Source of the DNA: Roseateles depolymerans
Lineage (GTDB): Bacteria > Pseudomonadota > Gammaproteobacteria > Burkholderiales > Burkholderiaceae_C
Direction: 5' to 3'
Assembly (NCBI RefSeq): GCF_003387155.1
Contig: NZ_QUMT01000001.1
Coordinates: 1,243,858 to 1,307,857 of the forward strand
DNA length: 64,000 nt
This document shows positions 1 through 7,783 of this stretch, piece after piece (the stretch's first letter is position 1; each line of letters opens with the position of its first letter). Made by a program: the position numbers and the translations under genes. Below the pieces are notes generated by a model. The model was not told where the DNA came from. It ran no database searches and was given only the letters and a program-made list of their open reading frames with translations.

Positions 1-142
1 ACTTCGCCAGAACAGTCGGTCCTCGTCGATCGCCTTTGCGGCGCACGACGGAGGGCTGAAGGCCAAGATCAAGGGTCACCTGTTCAGGCGAAAGCGCCTC
101 ACCTTCAATTCGCAGATCGACCGTGTACTGATTCATGGTCAT
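1..142 (-). CDS. DUF4279-like protein, N-terminal part only
   Basis: The gene reads leftward and is cut by the window edge; about 47 residues are visible. It starts at ATG 142-140, with a second in-frame ATG two codons later (136-134). The N-terminus has the pattern YTVDLRIEGEALSPEQVT followed by LDLGLQPS and a basic stretch. This matches the beginning of the DUF4279 family (a strand, then a SPEEVT-like turn and an LG-hP motif). Function of the family is not established; members are often found among small accessory or immunity-like genes. The neighbouring small genes to its right look decayed, which fits an accessory region. The family call rests on the N-terminal pattern only. Confidence 0.6.
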   Translation of the reverse strand, partial: MTMNQYTVDLRIEGEALSPEQVTLDLGLQPSVVRRKGDRRGPTVLAK

Positions 143-515
143 ACATTGTGTCGCCGCCGAATAGTGCGGAAACCCATCTTTGTGGACACGACCTGATCTG
201 CTCCTCCTCAAGGTCTCTGAGCATTCACATCCTCGCCAGTTCGAGCGAAGCATCGCCGTCCGTCCACCTGAACGTGGCGTCTGAGACTTGCGTTTGGACT
301 CTCGGAAGTCACCGGGGTGCCTGTGGGTGATGCTGCGAGCGACAGCACCTTTCTCACGAACCATGGGGCCGCTACGAACAATTGCCAATATCCCACGGCG
401 ACGCCAGCGACGAATGCATGGGTAGTCCCGGCGTTGGCCCTGGCAGGGTTGGTTGCGCGCCTCTGCACGAGGGGATTGCGCAGCGGCAACTCCAGGCTAA
501 AACGTCCGCTCAACG
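143..515. other. Stretch without a supported gene
   Basis: An open frame continues leftward from the broken gene at 516-679 down to base 208, but past the LDD motif it shows no family pattern I recognise. It may be read-through caused by the frameshift. No convincing promoter, terminator or RNA gene was seen. Confidence 0.4.
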
Positions 516-679
516 AGTCGTCGAGAAATGTCCATGATTCCGCGCCATCGAATCGACGGATCTGGACATGCTGAAGCAACTCCGGCGGGAACATACGCAG
601 ATTGACTGCCATGCCAGGCGTCTGGCTGGGGCCGCAAGGGCTCCCAGCGTGTGGCGCACCCGCAGACCTTGCACCGCAT
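516..679 (-). pseudogene. Small CxxC/CxC protein gene with a frameshift
   Basis: Reading leftward from ATG 679-677, the protein begins MRCKVCGCATRWEPL, a compact cysteine motif (CKVCGC) like a small zinc ribbon. After about 21 codons the frame loses sense, while the neighbouring frame continues with MAVNLRMFPPELLQ and RRFDGAESWTFLDD. I recall short proteins combining a CxxC start with a VNxR...VRxFDGADTW ending, so the two halves look like one gene split by a one-base shift near 612-618. The gene begins 15 bases after the end of the upstream small gene, as in a two-gene unit. It is either a pseudogene or a sequencing error. The exact end (LDD at about 518) is uncertain because no stop follows in that frame until 208. 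Confidence 0.5.
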
Positions 680-694
680 GGTGCGCAGGGTCTT

Positions 695-935
695 CTATCC
701 CCAGATGTATTCCACGAACGCTCCTGGCTCAGCACTGATTTCGACGGACGTCCAATCGAATACACCCCATAGGGCGCCCAGCCGTCGGCAAATGGAGCAG
801 TTGCACTCGGTCGATCGGGAGGGAAGATGTCCACCTCTGGTGGATCTGCCTCCCAGACACCATCTGTTCCGCGGTCTCGATGCTCCCGTGCTGCCCGATC
901 GCATCGAAGATGAACAACAGTTCATACGCCTCCAA
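695..935 (-). pseudogene. Small unknown gene with an apparent frameshift
   Basis: Leftward from a TTG at 935-933, one frame reads EAYELLFIFDAIGQHGS and on to CIRLDVRRNQC, then stops. The adjacent frame then supplies AEPGAFVEYIWG and a stop at 695, just before the next small gene. Codon third positions are GC-rich in both segments, so the simplest reading is one gene of about 80 codons broken near its 3' end (about 730). The start overlaps the 3' end of the AraC-type gene. The protein family is not recognised. With the disrupted gene next to it, this suggests decay of a two-gene cassette. Confidence 0.35.
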
Positions 936-1818
936 TGCCCCAGAGGCGATAGGTCCAGAACGATGGATCGGCCTTCACGCGTTTGAAAAGCGCCGCTGGC
1001 GTGAAGCCTGTGATCCTGCGCGCATGGCGAATCATGTGGGACTGGTCGGCGTAGCCGGCTGACGCGGCGACATCAGGCCAATCGATGTCCTCTTGGCCAG
1101 TGTCCTGAGCCAATGCTTCGAAGAAGGCGCGTTCGGCGCGTCCCATCGCGAAGAGCTCTCGGTGGGGAAGCCCCAGCCACTGCTTGAAGCGGCGCTCAAA
1201 CTGGCGGGCGCTGCGCCCCTTGCCGCTCAAAGCCGCACGGCGGGCCAGATCCTCGCACCAGTCGTGGATGCGTTCGATCCGAGTCACTGACTGGGTTTGC
1301 TCTGCGCGCCACAGGGGACGGATGAACTGCTCGATTAGCATCATGCGAGTGGGGTCGTCCGACGCCAGCAGTACCTGCTGCAGGAAGTCATGCCACGACG
1401 GCGGCAGCACTTCATGCGCGTCCACCCACTGGTCCATCCACTGGCTGGCGTCCAGGCCAGTCAGGCGTCGCAATGCCTCAGGCCTGAAGTTCAGCATCAA
1501 GCCGTGAGACGGTGGTGCGCACCAAGTGGTCACAGGGCGACGTTGGGGCCCGTTGAAAGTGATGCGAGGAAGCGCGCGTCTGCGATGTGCTGAAGCCCGC
1601 TCTCCGCCGACATCGCACCACTCGCCCCGCCCTTGCATCCACCACGACAGCGTGCAGTAGGGCGATGCCGGGTAGTGGTTGTAGAAGTCGGCGTCAGCCC
1701 TGAGTTGCTCCGCATCGCAGCGCCTGGACATGGCCGCCACCACGCAGCCCGAAAGTTCATAGTGGGGCAGCCACAACTGGCCATCGCTGAGAGGAAGAGT
1801 GGAGGGGCTGAGCTGCAT
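922..1818 (-). CDS. AraC-family transcriptional regulator
   Basis: A 298-residue DNA-binding regulator. Residues 1-185 form the effector-sensing half, with no recognised ligand motif. Residues 200-285 form the paired helix-turn-helix module: SARQFERRFKQWLG at 203-216 is the first helix-turn-helix, and GYADQSHMIRHARRITGFTP at 255-274 is the typical second one. Length and layout are standard for the family. It is divergent from the DUF4336 gene starting at 1908, with about 90 bases between them, so control of that neighbour is plausible but inferred. Its stop overlaps the small broken gene downstream. Confidence 0.9.
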   Translation of the reverse strand: MQLSPSTLPLSDGQLWLPHYELSGCVVAAMSRRCDAEQLRADADFYNHYPASPYCTLSWWMQGRGEWCDVGGERASAHRRRALPRITFNGPQRRPVTTWCAPPSHGLMLNFRPEALRRLTGLDASQWMDQWVDAHEVLPPSWHDFLQQVLLASDDPTRMMLIEQFIRPLWRAEQTQSVTRIERIHDWCEDLARRAALSGKGRSARQFERRFKQWLGLPHRELFAMGRAERAFFEALAQDTGQEDIDWPDVAASAGYADQSHMIRHARRITGFTPAALFKRVKADPSFWTYRLWGIGGV

Positions 1819-1907
1819 ATCGGGAGATGGTAGGCGGATCCGGGGCCACGTCGGTCATGTCGGTTTCGTTCTATCCCGGTCCGGCTCAGGCGGGCAGCAT
1901 TCCGGTC

Positions 1908-2606
1908 ATGACTTCTTCGTTACTGATCCCCATTTGTGAAGACGTTTGGCAGGTGCGGCAGGCGCTTGTGGTCAATGGGGTGCCGGCGCACACCCGGATG
2001 ACCGTGATCCGGTTGGGAACCGGTCAGCTCTGGGTGCACTCGCCGGTCGCCCTTTGCCCCGAGCTGATCACTCAGCTGCAGGAACTGGGCCCGGTGGTGG
2101 CGGTCGTGGCACCCAATTGTGCGCACCATCTGTTTGCCGGCTCGTTCATGCAAGCCTTTCCGGAAGCCAAGTTGTACCTGGCACCCGGGCTGGCGCGTAA
2201 GCGGCCAGACCTGCCGGGTCATGCCCTGCCCGACGAGCCCGGGCTCTGGCAGCCTGATCTGGCATACCACTTGTGGCGTGGCATGCCGTTGATTAACGAG
2301 ACGGTCTGGTTCCACGCCCGCAGTGGCACGTTGATCCTCACAGACGTGTGCCAATGGTGGAGGGGAGATGCACTGCCCTGGCAGGCCGCACTATGGGCGC
2401 GGCTGACGGGCGTACGCGGCGGCGTGGGTGTGCCACTGCATGTCCGCGCCATGGTGCGTGATGCCGAGGCCGCCGCCGCCAGCGCGAGGCAGATCCTGAG
2501 CTGGCCGATTCGGCGCATCAGCTTGGCGCACGATGCGCTTATCGATGTGCAGGCCCAGGAACAGCTGGCGATGGCACTGGGCCCCCTGCTGCGGCGCGGG
2601 CGATGA
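1908..2606 (+). CDS. DUF4336 domain protein
   Basis: A 232-residue protein if started at ATG 1908; in-frame ATGs at 1827 and 1857 would add 27 or 17 residues that are not typical. The DUF4336 pattern is visible: VWQVRQALVVNGVPAHTRM near the N-terminus, then LGPVVAVVAPNCAHHLF around residues 65-82, YLAPGLARKRPDLPGH, and GTLILTDVCQW. DUF4336 resembles the metallo-beta-lactamase fold (the N-x-x-HH segment stands where a metal site would be), but its reaction is unknown. It is divergent from the AraC-type regulator, its probable controller. Confidence 0.75.
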   Translation: MTSSLLIPICEDVWQVRQALVVNGVPAHTRMTVIRLGTGQLWVHSPVALCPELITQLQELGPVVAVVAPNCAHHLFAGSFMQAFPEAKLYLAPGLARKRPDLPGHALPDEPGLWQPDLAYHLWRGMPLINETVWFHARSGTLILTDVCQWWRGDALPWQAALWARLTGVRGGVGVPLHVRAMVRDAEAAAASARQILSWPIRRISLAHDALIDVQAQEQLAMALGPLLRRGR

Positions 2607-2911
2607 GTCTTGCCGTCTTTCTCCAGTATTCGAGTCTGCGGCCGGATGCTGCTGTGTTGGCTGCACCTTCTGACCGCCGAGATGGGCTAGACCGCCAGCT
2701 TCTGCGTGGTGGAGAGGGGCAGGCCATGAGCACAATGATCACCGATTGCGACACTTCAACTTTCGAAACGCTTTGGGATGAATGATCTGGCCCTCAATGT
2801 GGCGACCGGCCGTCTGTCAATCGGACGATATTCCCTGGACCTTTCGTCATGCAGAACAGCGGCGGAGGATTAAACTGAAATGCGGGTCCTGGTGCAGCCG
2901 GCTAGCCATCC
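2607..2911. other. Intergenic stretch, possible 31-codon frame
   Basis: No gene is well supported. A short frame from ATG 2778 to TAA 2873 encodes 31 residues beginning MNDLALNVATGRLSIGRYSL, which looks more protein-like than random. It could be the start of a decayed gene, but no match was recognised. Confidence 0.3.
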
Positions 2912-3337
2912 GTGGAGATTGAAGTGCAATGGAGAAAAACCCCTTCCAGATTTGGATTCAATTACAGCCTTCTTCTCAATGGACGGATGGGAGAGGCGGA
3001 TCTCCGCCTGCTTGCTGAAGAGCAACTCCGCGAAATACGACTTTCTGAGAGCGAAGATCGCGATCCGGTGGGGTGGATTTCGGTCGTCTTCAGTTTGCCA
3101 TTGGCCCTACGTCAGGTGCTGATTCAACAGTTGGAACGCGGAAACTTGATAACTGTCATTGGCGGGTCTGGTTGGCCAAATGAAAAGTCAATCATCGTCA
3201 ACATGATGCACCGGTTCAGCGTGACGGCGACGGATCTTCCACCGGAAGTGGGTCTTCAGATGGTGAATGATCCTCGCCAGTGGTTGGAAAACATAAGTCA
3301 AATCGTAGACGGGCAGGAGCACATGCTGATGGCGTAG
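2912..3337 (+). CDS. Hypothetical protein, 141 residues
   Basis: Starts at GTG 2912 (no in-frame ATG nearby and no clear ribosome binding site). The protein alternates short amphipathic helices and strands; it contains WISVVFSLPLALRQVLIQQL around residues 54-73 and VGLQMVNDPRQWLENI near the end. No signal peptide, membrane helix or known catalytic motif is seen. It lies in the accessory region between DUF4336 and the tRNA-like gene. Base composition is slightly more AT-rich than the surrounding genes, a weak sign of acquisition. The true start may lie elsewhere. Confidence 0.5.
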   Translation: MEIEVQWRKTPSRFGFNYSLLLNGRMGEADLRLLAEEQLREIRLSESEDRDPVGWISVVFSLPLALRQVLIQQLERGNLITVIGGSGWPNEKSIIVNMMHRFSVTATDLPPEVGLQMVNDPRQWLENISQIVDGQEHMLMA

Positions 3338-3476
3338 CAGGCGTCGCAGCCGCGGACGGCGTACTCGCGCTGCCCGCGCCAACGCCCGTGCTCGCCCTCT
3401 GGCCGCACCAAGCCCGTCGTTGACTGACCATGGCCCGGAGTAGGGGGCGTGCATGCCCAAGGACTGCGCGGTGGCC

Positions 3477-3482
3477 TATGGT
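3477..3482 (+). promoter_or_regulatory. Possible -10 element of the tRNA/3580 unit
   Basis: TATGGT lies 18 bases before the first tRNA base, a spacing that would place the transcription start a few bases upstream of the mature 5' end. No good -35 hexamer is seen 16-18 bases further upstream, so this is only a suggestion. Confidence 0.25.
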
Positions 3483-3500
3483 ACAAACCACTGCTTCAAC

Positions 3501-3576
3501 TCCGGGGTAGTTCAGCGGCAAGAACGCTCGGCTTCGGACCGAGAGGGCGCTGGTTCGAACCCAGCCCCCGGACCCA
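3501..3576 (+). tRNA. tRNA-like gene, anticodon TCG (Arg by code), atypical identity bases
   Basis: A full cloverleaf can be drawn. Acceptor TCCGGGG pairs with CCCCGGA; the D-arm is GTTC/GAAC with an 8-base loop; the anticodon stem CTCGG/CCGAG has loop CTTCGGA (anticodon TCG at 3534-3536); the variable loop is AGGGC; the T-arm GCTGG/CCAGC has loop TTCGAAC; then discriminator C and an encoded CCA. T8, A14, GG18-19 and the T-loop are canonical. It departs from usual bacterial arginine tRNAs: base 73 is C (normally A or G), and the D-loop has C rather than A at position 20, the main ArgRS determinant. What charges it is therefore unclear. The ATG of the next gene lies 3 bases after the CCA, so this RNA would form that gene's 5' leader. 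Confidence 0.85.
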
Positions 3577-3579
3577 CAC

Positions 3580-5922
3580 ATGGCATCGAAACCACACTCC
3601 TTTGATGCGCCGTCGCCAGCGGTCAACGTTGGATACGCCGCGACTCAGCTCCAGCGTGCGCTGGATGCGTTTGCGCGCGGAGATTCGTCGGGAGACCGCG
3701 TCCGGCGTTGGCTCGATGCCACTTCAGGATTGCTGTCCGGGGCGATTACCGCGGGCGCACGTCAGCCTGTCGCACGTTATCCGGCATGGGTGACGCTGGA
3801 AGTGACCACCGGCGGCTTTGCGACGGGCAGGGCCTTGGCCGCTGGACCGCTGCGCGCGCACGAAGAGGCATTGCTCTCCAAGCTGGGACACGCTGGTGTC
3901 GAAGTGCCCCGTCTGGCCCTCAATCGCTATTTCCTTTCCGACGCTGGCCTGGCGCTCCTGAATGAGGCCATTGAGTCGCGACGGTTCTCGATGGAGGTGG
4001 CCGAAGAGTCAGCGCTGCCGATCGTGGCCTGGTTGGTGAAGCAGGGTCACGCCGAGGCCGCGGAGCGGCTGGTTGCCGAGATTGCCCCCTTCGCCCATGA
4101 GCTGAGGTTCTACCCAAGCCTGACGGAGAGCTGCTCTCGCGACGACGGGCGCGTTCACCTCGAGTCCGTGGGCGAAGTCGCTCAGCGGCTGAGTCGCATC
4201 GGCCCCAACGCGAGAGTCCAGGCTCAGACGGAAGCCATTGAAGTCTGGGCACCGCTCTACGACGATCTGGTCAGTCTCTTTCTGGAAACGGTAGACGGCG
4301 AAGCGCCTGTTGCTGCGAAGGACGAGAGCGGCGCCTGGCAGCGAGGCGGGCAGGGCCAGTTTGTTGTGCACGGCGGCTGGCCATTGAGGCGGGAGCCGGC
4401 GGATTGGAAGACTCGCGCCGGACAGTTGCTGGCGTCGATACAACAGGCTCGCGCCAAGCACACGCTGAGTGGCAAGGCTACTCGTTCCAACGAGACTTTT
4501 GCCTTTTTGGTCTCGGCACTGGAGCGCGCGGTTGACGCACCGAACCGAATGACCGGCCGTGAGGTGGGACGAATCAGGCTGGTCCTGGCGCGCTATGTGG
4601 CCAAACGTGGGACGCCGGGTTCCCAGTCCGCGCGGGCTTTCCGCGAGCATCAACGCAGCGAGGTCGCCGGGAAGCCCCACCACCAGCTGGCTGCCGAGCT
4701 GGCCCTGCGCCTGGCCGATCTGCCGGCGAATGGGGGTCTCGACGACGTCGACGCTGTGCTGCGTCCAGCCGGCTCCAAATACTCTCCGCGGGCCAAGCGC
4801 AGCATGGAGCGGCGCCTGCTTCGCTGCGTGAGCGACAGGCCGCTGGGTTTGATCCAGCGAGGCGTCGTCAGTTCCGCCGAAGTGCTGGCCCGCCTGATTC
4901 CGCAGCGGACCGGCCACTTGCAGGCCGCGAGCTTGGGCGACGGCGCCCTGAGGGTGTTGTATGCCGCCACCTATCGTGCGTTCCGTCGGAGGCGTTCACT
5001 GCTGCTGCTCAATCTGCAAAAGCAGATCCAGATCGAAGAACTTCCCTGGATTGCGGCGATTGAAGCCTTTCGCGCAGTGGATGCCACAAGCGCCCAGGCG
5101 GCCCGCCAAGCACTCAATGAGTTCGCGTCCATTGCCATCGAGGGCTTTCCGCAGACCATGCTGCCCAACAAGCTGCTGCAGGAATTCTCCGCGCTGGCGC
5201 TTGAGGCCGGTGAGTCCTTGCCGTTGACGGAAGAACTGGCGGCCGACATCTTCATGGGCCGCTTTTCGCCAAAGTTCACCGAGGCCGTCCACATTGCAGG
5301 GCAGCAACTGCGAGGCTCGCTGTACGCCTGCTATTACAGGTTGGACTGGGAGGACATCCTCTCTCGAATCCCGAAGGAGGGCGAGCAAGCTGAGTCCCGC
5401 GCACCGGACCCGCTTGCCGTCTTATGCGCAGAGCGAGCAGGGGAGACCTTGGGGACATGGCGTCCGGCGAGCAATGGCCGCATCCTTGAAGAGCAGCTCA
5501 TCATCACCAGCCACAACCTGGCCTTGCTCTTTGGGCGCCCCGAGATTCGGCGTCATTTCTCGGGTCGGACCCACGAGCTGGCGCAGGCGTGCTTCGAGTG
5601 GGTTCTGAGCCACCTTCAGCTGCCAACCGCTGATTGGCGCACCGAGCTGCAACGCATCAAGAACGCTGCTTATGCCTGGCGGCAGATGGTGTTCTTCCTG
5701 TCGCTCGATCCTTCACATATCCAGGCGTTCGTCATCCGCGCCGAGGACCTGCTTGACAAGCAGCCCGCTGATTTCGCGGCGCGCTTCCGCCCAGCACTTC
5801 AGGGCTTGAAGAGGGCGAACGACTCATCCGAGCAGTGGCTGCGAACCCAGCCAGAGCTCCCCTTCCTGGGCTGGCGCGACACCCACCGGTGGCGGCGCAC
5901 CAGCGCGTCCGAGGCTTCCTGA
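3580..5922 (+). CDS. Large unknown protein joined to the tRNA
   Basis: A 780-residue protein of unrecognised family. It appears almost wholly alpha-helical, with no signal peptide, no membrane segment, and no visible Walker, nuclease or synthetase (HIGH/KMSKS) motif. A notable conserved-looking stretch is YPAWVTLEVTTGGFATGRAL at about 67-86, followed by LALNRYFLSDAGLALL at about 111-126. Basic segments occur at about 400-425 and 465-470 (RAFRRRRS), which could bind nucleic acid. The start ATG is 3 bases beyond the tRNA CCA and has no Shine-Dalgarno sequence (upstream bases are CCCCCGGACCCACAC). Either the message is translated leaderless after tRNA processing, or the tRNA itself takes part in initiation. 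No later in-frame start is attractive. Function unknown; the tight link suggests it acts on, or is controlled by, this tRNA. Confidence 0.8.
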   Translation: MASKPHSFDAPSPAVNVGYAATQLQRALDAFARGDSSGDRVRRWLDATSGLLSGAITAGARQPVARYPAWVTLEVTTGGFATGRALAAGPLRAHEEALLSKLGHAGVEVPRLALNRYFLSDAGLALLNEAIESRRFSMEVAEESALPIVAWLVKQGHAEAAERLVAEIAPFAHELRFYPSLTESCSRDDGRVHLESVGEVAQRLSRIGPNARVQAQTEAIEVWAPLYDDLVSLFLETVDGEAPVAAKDESGAWQRGGQGQFVVHGGWPLRREPADWKTRAGQLLASIQQARAKHTLSGKATRSNETFAFLVSALERAVDAPNRMTGREVGRIRLVLARYVAKRGTPGSQSARAFREHQRSEVAGKPHHQLAAELALRLADLPANGGLDDVDAVLRPAGSKYSPRAKRSMERRLLRCVSDRPLGLIQRGVVSSAEVLARLIPQRTGHLQAASLGDGALRVLYAATYRAFRRRRSLLLLNLQKQIQIEELPWIAAIEAFRAVDATSAQAARQALNEFASIAIEGFPQTMLPNKLLQEFSALALEAGESLPLTEELAADIFMGRFSPKFTEAVHIAGQQLRGSLYACYYRLDWEDILSRIPKEGEQAESRAPDPLAVLCAERAGETLGTWRPASNGRILEEQLIITSHNLALLFGRPEIRRHFSGRTHELAQACFEWVLSHLQLPTADWRTELQRIKNAAYAWRQMVFFLSLDPSHIQAFVIRAEDLLDKQPADFAARFRPALQGLKRANDSSEQWLRTQPELPFLGWRDTHRWRRTSASEAS

Positions 5923-5989
5923 ACGCTTCGGCCGCACCACGCAGTTCGGGTCGATTTGCGTGGGAGAAGTCGTGGCACTCAGTTCAAGG

Positions 5990-6021
5990 GTGAGTGGGGC
6001 GTCGAGACGTGCCCCACTGCT
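5990..6021. terminator. Hairpin between convergent genes
   Basis: AGTGGGGC at 5993-6000 and GCCCCACT at 6011-6018 form a perfect 8-bp stem with a 10-base loop; the flanking TGAG/CTCA extends it with a one-base bulge. It lies between the convergent genes ending at 5922 and 6043. No T-run follows on either strand, so termination is only inferred from position. Confidence 0.35.
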
Positions 6022-6042
6022 CACGCGGCTTGGGCGCGCAAA

Positions 6043-7497
6043 CTAGGCAGTCGTTTTGCGCTTGTTCTCGAGGGACAGGGCCAGTTCATAGAACTCCTTG
6101 ATCTCCTTGTCCTCGAACGGCGACTTGAAATTCACCCATGCTTTCTTCTCCTGGCTTTTCGGCATCCAGGGGTGATTCTTGAAAGCCGGGTCCAGCCAGT
6201 CCTCAGTCGCGTGGCCGTCGCCGCCCTTCGAATGGGCCGCTCCAAAGCAGAGGGTATCGTTCAGTCGCTTGGTGTCTTTCTTGTGGATGGTCATCGCATC
6301 CAGGTAGAGATTGGCGCAACCGACGGCATCTTGACCAAGCTCTTGCAAACGGAGAAGCAACAGATCAAGGCTCTTGAGGTGCTTGCTTTCGATCCAGTCA
6401 CCGGATTTGCAATCGCGCATCAAAACGGCGCCAGCGTTCAGCCATTGATGCATCTTTCTTTGCCACTTCTCATTGCACTCTTGAATCACTTTGAGAAGCT
6501 CCTTGACCGGCTTGTCCTTCTTTTCGTCCGGGCTGGACCGGTAGGAGAAGACGTGCTGATCCGTGTGATAAAGAGGCAGCCAGGACTCACCGCTTCCCAG
6601 GTGGCTTGACGAGGCCGGATAGTCGTTGGCCAGCATGAACAGGGAGCACGACATGCAAGAGGCCAGTTTGGCCGTGTCTTTGCCCAGCGACATTTCATAG
6701 GGCAGACCGTCTCCAATGAGCCGGGCTTCGTAAATGGCGCGAATCATCCCGTGGGTGTAACCCACCAGCTCCTTCTTGAGCGAAGCGGGACGCTTGGGAT
6801 CATCAGGCACGAATTTCATGCCCTGCTCATACATGGTCTGTTGACTGCTGGAGTTGGCAATCATGCCCCAGACGTAATCCTTGTCCTTGCCAAGCGTCTT
6901 GTCCTGAAACGGTTTTGTCTCCACCCCTGGCAGCCAACGTTCACCGGGCTCGATCGGATAGGGAAGATCCGGGCCGAGCGTGGTGCGCAGCGTGCTCATC
7001 GCGGCAATGGCGTCACCGTTTTGATCGGTCACCAATCCGCAGTAAGCACCCCGCCCGATATAGACGGTGCTGTTGTTGTTGGGCAGCCGGTCCTGGGTGA
7101 GGTACTCCCAAGCACCCTGCTTCAGCTTATCGCTGTAGCCGGCATACGCATTCTGTGGCGCCGCGCCTGCGGAAATCATGCCTCCTGCCTTAAACACTTC
7201 CGTCAGACCCCACTGCAGGCGCGCCTTGTTGTCCTGCCCCTTGTGTTTGGCCAGGACCATGGCGTTGACCTTGGCGCAGATGTCATTGAGGTCGTGCATG
7301 GACGCGACATCGCTGTCCGAGCGCTTTTCCTTCGTGTCTTTATGTTCCCTGCTGGGCTCCATATCCACCCGGTAGTTCTTGCCGGCGGCCAATTGCTCAG
7401 ACACCATGCCGATGAAGGCCGCCGTGAAGATGGTGTCACTGTCAAATTCCGCTGCAGCCGGCTCTGAGCCTTTGAGGAGCTGTTCCCTGGTCTTCAT
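6043..7497 (-). CDS. Unknown 484-residue protein with CxxC motif
   Basis: A soluble-looking protein of unrecognised family, with no signal peptide or membrane helix. The start ATG at 7497 is preceded by an AAAGGA ribosome binding site. Visible features are TVYIGRGAYCGLVTDQNGDA at about 143-162, an invariant-looking YTHGMIRAIYEARL at about 248-261, and ASCMSCSLFMLANDYPASS at about 279-297. The spaced Thr-His-Gly segment followed by a CxxC on a helix resembles the zinc-site layout of nucleotide or nucleic-acid deaminase-like toxins, but the usual HxE and PCxxC signatures are not clearly met, so I do not assign that function. It is lysine-rich and less GC-biased than the core genes. It converges with the tRNA-linked gene. 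Confidence 0.65.
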   Translation of the reverse strand: MKTREQLLKGSEPAAAEFDSDTIFTAAFIGMVSEQLAAGKNYRVDMEPSREHKDTKEKRSDSDVASMHDLNDICAKVNAMVLAKHKGQDNKARLQWGLTEVFKAGGMISAGAAPQNAYAGYSDKLKQGAWEYLTQDRLPNNNSTVYIGRGAYCGLVTDQNGDAIAAMSTLRTTLGPDLPYPIEPGERWLPGVETKPFQDKTLGKDKDYVWGMIANSSSQQTMYEQGMKFVPDDPKRPASLKKELVGYTHGMIRAIYEARLIGDGLPYEMSLGKDTAKLASCMSCSLFMLANDYPASSSHLGSGESWLPLYHTDQHVFSYRSSPDEKKDKPVKELLKVIQECNEKWQRKMHQWLNAGAVLMRDCKSGDWIESKHLKSLDLLLLRLQELGQDAVGCANLYLDAMTIHKKDTKRLNDTLCFGAAHSKGGDGHATEDWLDPAFKNHPWMPKSQEKKAWVNFKSPFEDKEIKEFYELALSLENKRKTTA

Positions 7498-7783
7498 GAT
7501 GAAATCCTTTCGCAGTCAAACTGAATGAACCGCCATGAATCGGCCGACGGACATGCGCTCAAGACCGCCGCCCATCCTTGCGTCGCAACGCTGGAGCAGG
7601 CCATCGAACGGAGAAGCCGGTACATTGGCGGGTCGATGCGGCAAGGTGACCTGATCCACGGAATCAAGATATCGACGGCGGGTCGAGCCGCGGATCAGCA
7701 GAAGGCGTAGATCGGCCCTCCAAAAGCCCTTCAGAAGCCCTGCGCCCCCAACCGTGTCCGGTTTAAGGAATGGAACAACATCA

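Noticed and set aside
2603-2785. A 60-codon frame after the DUF4336 gene
   Set aside because: It overlaps the upstream stop, has no ribosome binding site and no protein-like pattern except a short end that could be chance.
3501-3576. The tRNA as an attachment site for an integrated element
   Set aside because: No direct repeat of its 3' end was seen downstream and no integrase gene lies nearby.
6043-7497. Naming the 484-residue protein a deaminase toxin
   Set aside because: The CxxC is suggestive, but the required HxE and PCxxC motifs are not clear and no secretion marker is present.
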